A stretch of 8,036 bases of DNA. It comes from Firmicutes bacterium UBA6648. GTDB taxonomy: Bacteria; Bacillota; Clostridia; Peptostreptococcales; Anaerovoracaceae. The position numbers and the translations under genes were made by a program. Below the pieces are notes generated by a model that did no database searches, was not told where the DNA came from, and saw nothing but the letters and a program-made list of their open reading frames with translations. This document shows, piece by piece, positions 5,366 to 8,036 of the stretch. The DNA lies in assembly GCA_002455605.1 (NCBI GenBank), contig DKLE01000188.1, positions 12,866 to 20,901 on the forward strand, given 5' to 3'. Positions within the stretch are counted from its first letter, which is position 1; each line of letters begins with the position of its first letter.

Positions 5366-6973
5366 ATGGAAAATTTTGATTATGATTTACGTTCAGTACA
5401 GGAAGTAAGAAATCTGGCTCGTCTTGGTAAAATTGCCACAGACAAGCTTGGAACTTACACCGAAGAGCAGATTGATAAAATTCTGCGAAATATGGTTCGG
5501 GTAGCGGAGGAAAATGCCGTTTGCCTGGCTCAGATGGCTGTAGAGGAAACTGGTTTCGGTAAAGTAGCAGACAAGACATATAAGAACCATATGGCAGCTA
5601 CTATTTTGTACAACGCAATCAAAGACATGAAAACAATCGGTGTGATTCAAGAGGATGTTGTTAATAAGATTATAGAGGTTGCTGATCCGGTGGGTCTGGT
5701 TATGGGTATTATCCCATCAACAAACCCAACTTCAACGGTAATATATAAGGCAATGATAGCGTTGAAGTCGAGAAATGCCATTATCTTTTCACCGCATCCA
5801 TCCGCTGCAAAGTGCACCATGAAAGCAACAGAGCTATTATATCAAGCAGCAGTAGAAGCAGGAGCGCCTGAAAATTGTATCGGATGCATTTCCATGCCAT
5901 CTATGGCGGCAACGGATGAATTAATGCATGCGAAGGAAGTAGCTATTATCATTGCAACAGGGGGACCGGGAATGGTTAAAGCGGCATATAGTGCTGGAAA
6001 GCCAGCTCTTGGCGTTGGTGCCGGAAACTCCCCAGCCTACATTGAACGAACAGCCAATGTGGAACAGGCAGTAAAAAATATCATGGCTAGTAAGACTTTC
6101 GATAATGGAACAATCTGTGCTTCCGAACAGTCTATTATTTGTGAAGAATGCAATCGTGACGCGGTAGTAGCAGAATTCAAGAAACAGGGCGGCTATTTCA
6201 TGACAGCAGAAGAAACAGCAAAGGTTTGCAAACTGTTATTTAAGAATGGTCACAGCATGAATGCTAAATTTGTAGGAAGAGCTGCTGATGTCATTGCAGA
6301 AGCCGCAGGAATCTCCATTCCAGCTGGAACAAGAGTTCTGATTGGAGAACAGGGAGGAGTAGGTGAAGGATATCCGTTATCCTTTGAAAAGCTTACTACT
6401 GTGCTTGGCTTCTATACCGTTAAGGATTGGCATGAAGCTTGTGAATTAAGTATAGCCCTTCTTCAGAATGGTATCGGACATACCATGAGTCTGCACACAG
6501 AAGACAGAGATATCGTTATGAAGTTTGCAGCTAAGCCGGCATCCCGTATTCTGGTTAATACAGGAGGTACTATGGGAGGTACTGGTGCAAGCACTGGATT
6601 GATGCCTGCCTTCACTTTAGGCTGCGGAACCTGGGGAGGAAGTGCTACTTCAGAGAATGTAACACCAATCCATTTAGTGAACATTAAGAGAGTAGCTTAT
6701 GGCTTAAAGGACTGCACTACATTAGCAGAGGATGATCCGACATTTAATCATCCGGAGCTTGCAGGAGGCTGTACAAGCGTTCCAAATAGCGTTAGCGGCG
6801 GATGCTGTACTGGTCCTGGAGCTTTCAGCCCAGCTCAATATGCTGCAATGGCAAATGCTCTAAACAATAATAATTCTTGCTGTACAGGAACAGCTAAAGA
6901 AGAAGGCTTAAATCAAGAAGATTTAATGGCTCTAGTTAACCAGTTAGTAAGCGCAATGAAGGGGGCTAACTAA
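5366..6973 (+). CDS. eutE: CoA-acylating aldehyde dehydrogenase (EutE/PduP type) with C-terminal targeting tail
   Basis: A 535-residue enzyme oxidising acetaldehyde or propionaldehyde to the acyl-CoA with NAD+, in the microcompartment lumen. It begins directly with the catalytic-domain helix (DLRSVQEVRNLARLGKIA). It contains IPSTNPTST near residues 117-125, the cofactor-region segment ATGGPGMVKAAYSAGKPALG, and the catalytic Cys251 in DNGTICASEQS. The dehydrogenase fold ends near residue 465. The last 70 residues are a Cys/Gly/Asn-rich extension with two CCTG motifs (Cys480-481 and Cys505-506), each followed by a short helix, the last being LNQEDLMALVNQLVSAMKG. Such C-terminal amphipathic helices are typical encapsulation peptides of clostridial BMC aldehyde dehydrogenases. 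AGGAGG (5351-5356) lies 9 bases upstream of the start. pduL follows after one base. EutE and PduP cannot be separated without the signature enzyme. Confidence 0.95.
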   Translation: MENFDYDLRSVQEVRNLARLGKIATDKLGTYTEEQIDKILRNMVRVAEENAVCLAQMAVEETGFGKVADKTYKNHMAATILYNAIKDMKTIGVIQEDVVNKIIEVADPVGLVMGIIPSTNPTSTVIYKAMIALKSRNAIIFSPHPSAAKCTMKATELLYQAAVEAGAPENCIGCISMPSMAATDELMHAKEVAIIIATGGPGMVKAAYSAGKPALGVGAGNSPAYIERTANVEQAVKNIMASKTFDNGTICASEQSIICEECNRDAVVAEFKKQGGYFMTAEETAKVCKLLFKNGHSMNAKFVGRAADVIAEAAGISIPAGTRVLIGEQGGVGEGYPLSFEKLTTVLGFYTVKDWHEACELSIALLQNGIGHTMSLHTEDRDIVMKFAAKPASRILVNTGGTMGGTGASTGLMPAFTLGCGTWGGSATSENVTPIHLVNIKRVAYGLKDCTTLAEDDPTFNHPELAGGCTSVPNSVSGGCCTGPGAFSPAQYAAMANALNNNNSCCTGTAKEEGLNQEDLMALVNQLVSAMKGAN

Positions 6974-6974
6974 T

Positions 6975-7622
6975 ATGGATAAATGTGAAGCTGTATTAAA
7001 GCTTTTATTAGAAGCGGTACAGGGCAGTGTATCGGCGGAAGCACCAGTTAATTGCAATGAAATTCCTGTAGGTGTTTCCAACAGACACATCCATCTTTCA
7101 CAGTCCGATTTGAATGCCTTATTCGGTGAAGGATACCAGCTGACAAAGATTAAAGACTTGTCACAGCCGGGACAATATGCATGCAAGGAAACAGTAACCA
7201 TCTGCGGACCGAAGGGTGCTATTGAAAAGGTAAGAGTACTGGGTCCCGTTCGAAGCAAAACTCAAGTAGAAGTTTTAACGGGGGATTGCTTTAAATTAGG
7301 ATCACCGTCTGAAGCAAGACTGTCAGGAGAGCTGGCAGGAACACCGGGAATTACTATAATTGGTCCAAGAGGTTCCGTACAGACATCAGAAGGTCTGATT
7401 GTGGCTCAAAGACATATTCATATGACACCTGCAGACGCTCAGCGTCTGGGTGTACAGGATGGACAGACTGTTTGCATACAGGTTGATGGTCCAAAAGGCG
7501 GTATTTATAGCAATGTTGCCATAAGAGCGAATGATGCTTCTGCCTTGGAATGTCATCTTGATACAGAAGAAGCGAATGCAATGGGACTGGGTTCATCTGC
7601 AAAGATCACAATTGTAAAATAA
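6975..7622 (+). CDS. pduL: PduL-type phosphate acyltransferase (phosphotransacylase)
   Basis: A 215-residue enzyme of the PduL/EutD-like (PTAC) family. It converts acyl-CoA plus phosphate to acyl-phosphate and free CoA, regenerating the CoA used by the adjacent aldehyde dehydrogenase. The duplicated metal-binding motifs are both present: VSNRHIHLS with His38 and His40, and VAQRHIHMTP with His147 and His149. The family segment SPSEARLSG contains Glu113, and His194 lies in ECHLD. These residues fit the two-metal site known in PduL structures. Residues 1-17 (MDKCEAVLKLLLEAVQG) form a Leu-rich amphipathic helix typical of an N-terminal encapsulation peptide, joined to the core by a short linker. 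The length is normal for an encapsulated PduL. The start codon is one base after the dehydrogenase stop, with AAGGGGG inside that gene, so translation is likely coupled. Confidence 0.95.
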   Translation: MDKCEAVLKLLLEAVQGSVSAEAPVNCNEIPVGVSNRHIHLSQSDLNALFGEGYQLTKIKDLSQPGQYACKETVTICGPKGAIEKVRVLGPVRSKTQVEVLTGDCFKLGSPSEARLSGELAGTPGITIIGPRGSVQTSEGLIVAQRHIHMTPADAQRLGVQDGQTVCIQVDGPKGGIYSNVAIRANDASALECHLDTEEANAMGLGSSAKITIVK

Positions 7623-7639
7623 AAGTGTTAAATAAGTTA

Positions 7640-7668
7640 TTGAATTAAATAAAAAAATAAATTAAAAT
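7640..7668 (+). promoter_or_regulatory. Possible sigma-A promoter in front of the last BMC-H gene
   Basis: In the AT-rich 73-base gap after pduL, TTGAAT (7640-7645) and TAAAAT (7663-7668) stand 17 bases apart, matching the -35 and -10 consensus at 4 and 5 of 6 positions. An internal promoter would let the major shell protein be made in excess. The extreme AT content makes chance matches likely. Confidence 0.35.
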
Positions 7669-7681
7669 GAAATTAATTTTT

Positions 7682-7687
7682 AGGAGG
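7682..7687 (+). promoter_or_regulatory. Strong ribosome binding site of the last BMC-H gene
   Basis: A perfect AGGAGG lies 8 bases before ATG 7696 in an unstructured AT-rich leader, suggesting efficient translation of this shell protein. Confidence 0.75.
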
Positions 7688-7695
7688 ATTTTAAG

Positions 7696-7983
7696 ATGAA
7701 ATATGATGCATTAGGTATGATCGAAACAAAGGGTTTAGTTGGTTCAATTGAAGCTGCTGATGCTATGGTAAAGGCTGCAAATGTTACATTAATCGGTAAA
7801 GAATTTGTTGGTGGCGGACTTGTTACTGTAATGGTAAGAGGAGATGTAGGAGCTGTTAAGGCTGCTACAGATGCTGGTGCTGCTGCTGCTCAGAGAGTAG
7901 GCGAATTAGTTTCAGTACACGTAATTCCAAGACCACATGCAGAAGTTGAAACTATTCTTCCTGCTACAAAGGCTGACAAATAA
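7696..7983 (+). CDS. eutM: Canonical BMC-H hexameric shell protein (EutM/PduA/PduJ type)
   Basis: A 95-residue single BMC-domain protein, the usual length for the major facet-forming hexamer. The family pattern is complete: ALGMIETKGLVGSIEAADAM, the edge-packing Lys26, LVTVMVRGDVGAVKAATDAG, and the closing SVHVIPRPHAEVE. The pore loop is FVGGG (residues 37-41), with Gly at position 40 where PduA has Ser. It is close in sequence to the shell domain of the gene at 4679-5308 but lacks that gene's tail. The two differ strongly in codon choice: 14 of 17 Ala codons here are GCT, against 4 of 15 there. A perfect RBS and a possible promoter of its own precede it. No gene follows within the window; a probable terminator starts about 30 bases after the stop. 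Confidence 0.96.
   Translation: MKYDALGMIETKGLVGSIEAADAMVKAANVTLIGKEFVGGGLVTVMVRGDVGAVKAATDAGAAAAQRVGELVSVHVIPRPHAEVETILPATKADK
7921..7939 (+). repeat. 19-base identity shared by the two BMC-H genes (copy 2)
   Basis: This is the second copy of the segment at 4898-4916, again coding VIPRPH near the end of the BMC domain. It is a possible site of recombination between the paralogues. Confidence 0.8.
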
Positions 7984-8013
7984 GCCAAGTGAATGGACAA
8001 TAGGTAAAATGGC

Positions 8014-8036
8014 AAAAAAGCGATCCCCTCGGGTCG
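8014..8036 (+). terminator. Probable rho-independent terminator, cut by the right edge
   Basis: CGATCC (8021-8026) and GGGTCG (8031-8036) pair as a 6-bp stem with one G-T pair and a CCTC tetraloop. AAAAAAG lies directly before the stem, as in many bidirectional terminators. The T-run that should follow lies outside the window. The position, 30 bases after the last stop codon, fits the end of the operon. Confidence 0.55.

Noticed and set aside
7670..7679. AAATTAATTT palindrome as an operator
   Set aside because: It consists only of A and T in a very AT-rich gap and has no second copy or known regulator nearby.
8009..8036. Start of another gene (MAKKRSPRV...)
   Set aside because: No proper RBS precedes it, and the same bases form a terminator-like hairpin; it cannot be judged from nine codons.

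Overview
The window is a densely packed, all plus-strand block of bacterial microcompartment (BMC) genes. It probably comes from an anaerobic low-GC Firmicute of the class Clostridia: composition is AT-leaning, Shine-Dalgarno sites are strong AGGAGG types, and Eut-type and Pdu-type genes are mixed. The organism assignment is inference, and no marker gene fixes it.

Layout. Positions 1-641 hold the 3' part of an EutT-type cobalamin adenosyltransferase, cut by the left edge. EutJ (623-1468, Hsp70/FtsA-like ATPase) overlaps it. Next come a circularly permuted BMC shell protein with a GSCPQ pore motif (1484-1789) and the EutN vertex pentamer (1783-2046). PduS (2064-3392, Fe-S flavoprotein cobalamin reductase) and PduT (3394-3942, tandem-BMC trimer with the Fe-S ligand Cys38) follow, then EutQ (3982-4647, cupin). 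A BMC-H protein carrying a SAP/Rho-N-like tail lies at 4679-5308. CoA-acylating aldehyde dehydrogenase (5366-6973), the PduL phosphotransacylase (6975-7622) and a canonical BMC-H of EutM/PduA type (7696-7983) complete the set. A probable rho-independent terminator is cut by the right edge.

How it works together. The aldehyde dehydrogenase turns an aldehyde (acetaldehyde or propionaldehyde) into acyl-CoA. PduL recycles CoA by making acyl-phosphate, and EutQ may act at the acetyl-phosphate/acetate level. BMC-H, BMC-T, permuted BMC and EutN build the shell. EutT and PduS would reduce and adenosylate cobalamin, so the missing signature enzyme is probably a B12-dependent lyase or dehydratase such as ethanolamine ammonia-lyase or diol dehydratase. 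That enzyme, the alcohol dehydrogenase and any regulator lie outside the window, so the substrate cannot be settled here.

Most interesting signals. (1) A run of ten A's sits exactly between the shell domain and the tail of the first BMC-H gene. Slippage by one base either way meets a stop at once, giving 94- or 96-residue plain BMC-H proteins. (2) A GrpU-like GSCPQ permuted shell protein occurs beside PduT and PduS, so three potential Fe-S electron-transfer parts share one operon. (3) The aldehyde dehydrogenase ends in two tandem CCTG-plus-helix modules. (4) The EutT has its Cys cluster in a different place from the Salmonella zinc motif.
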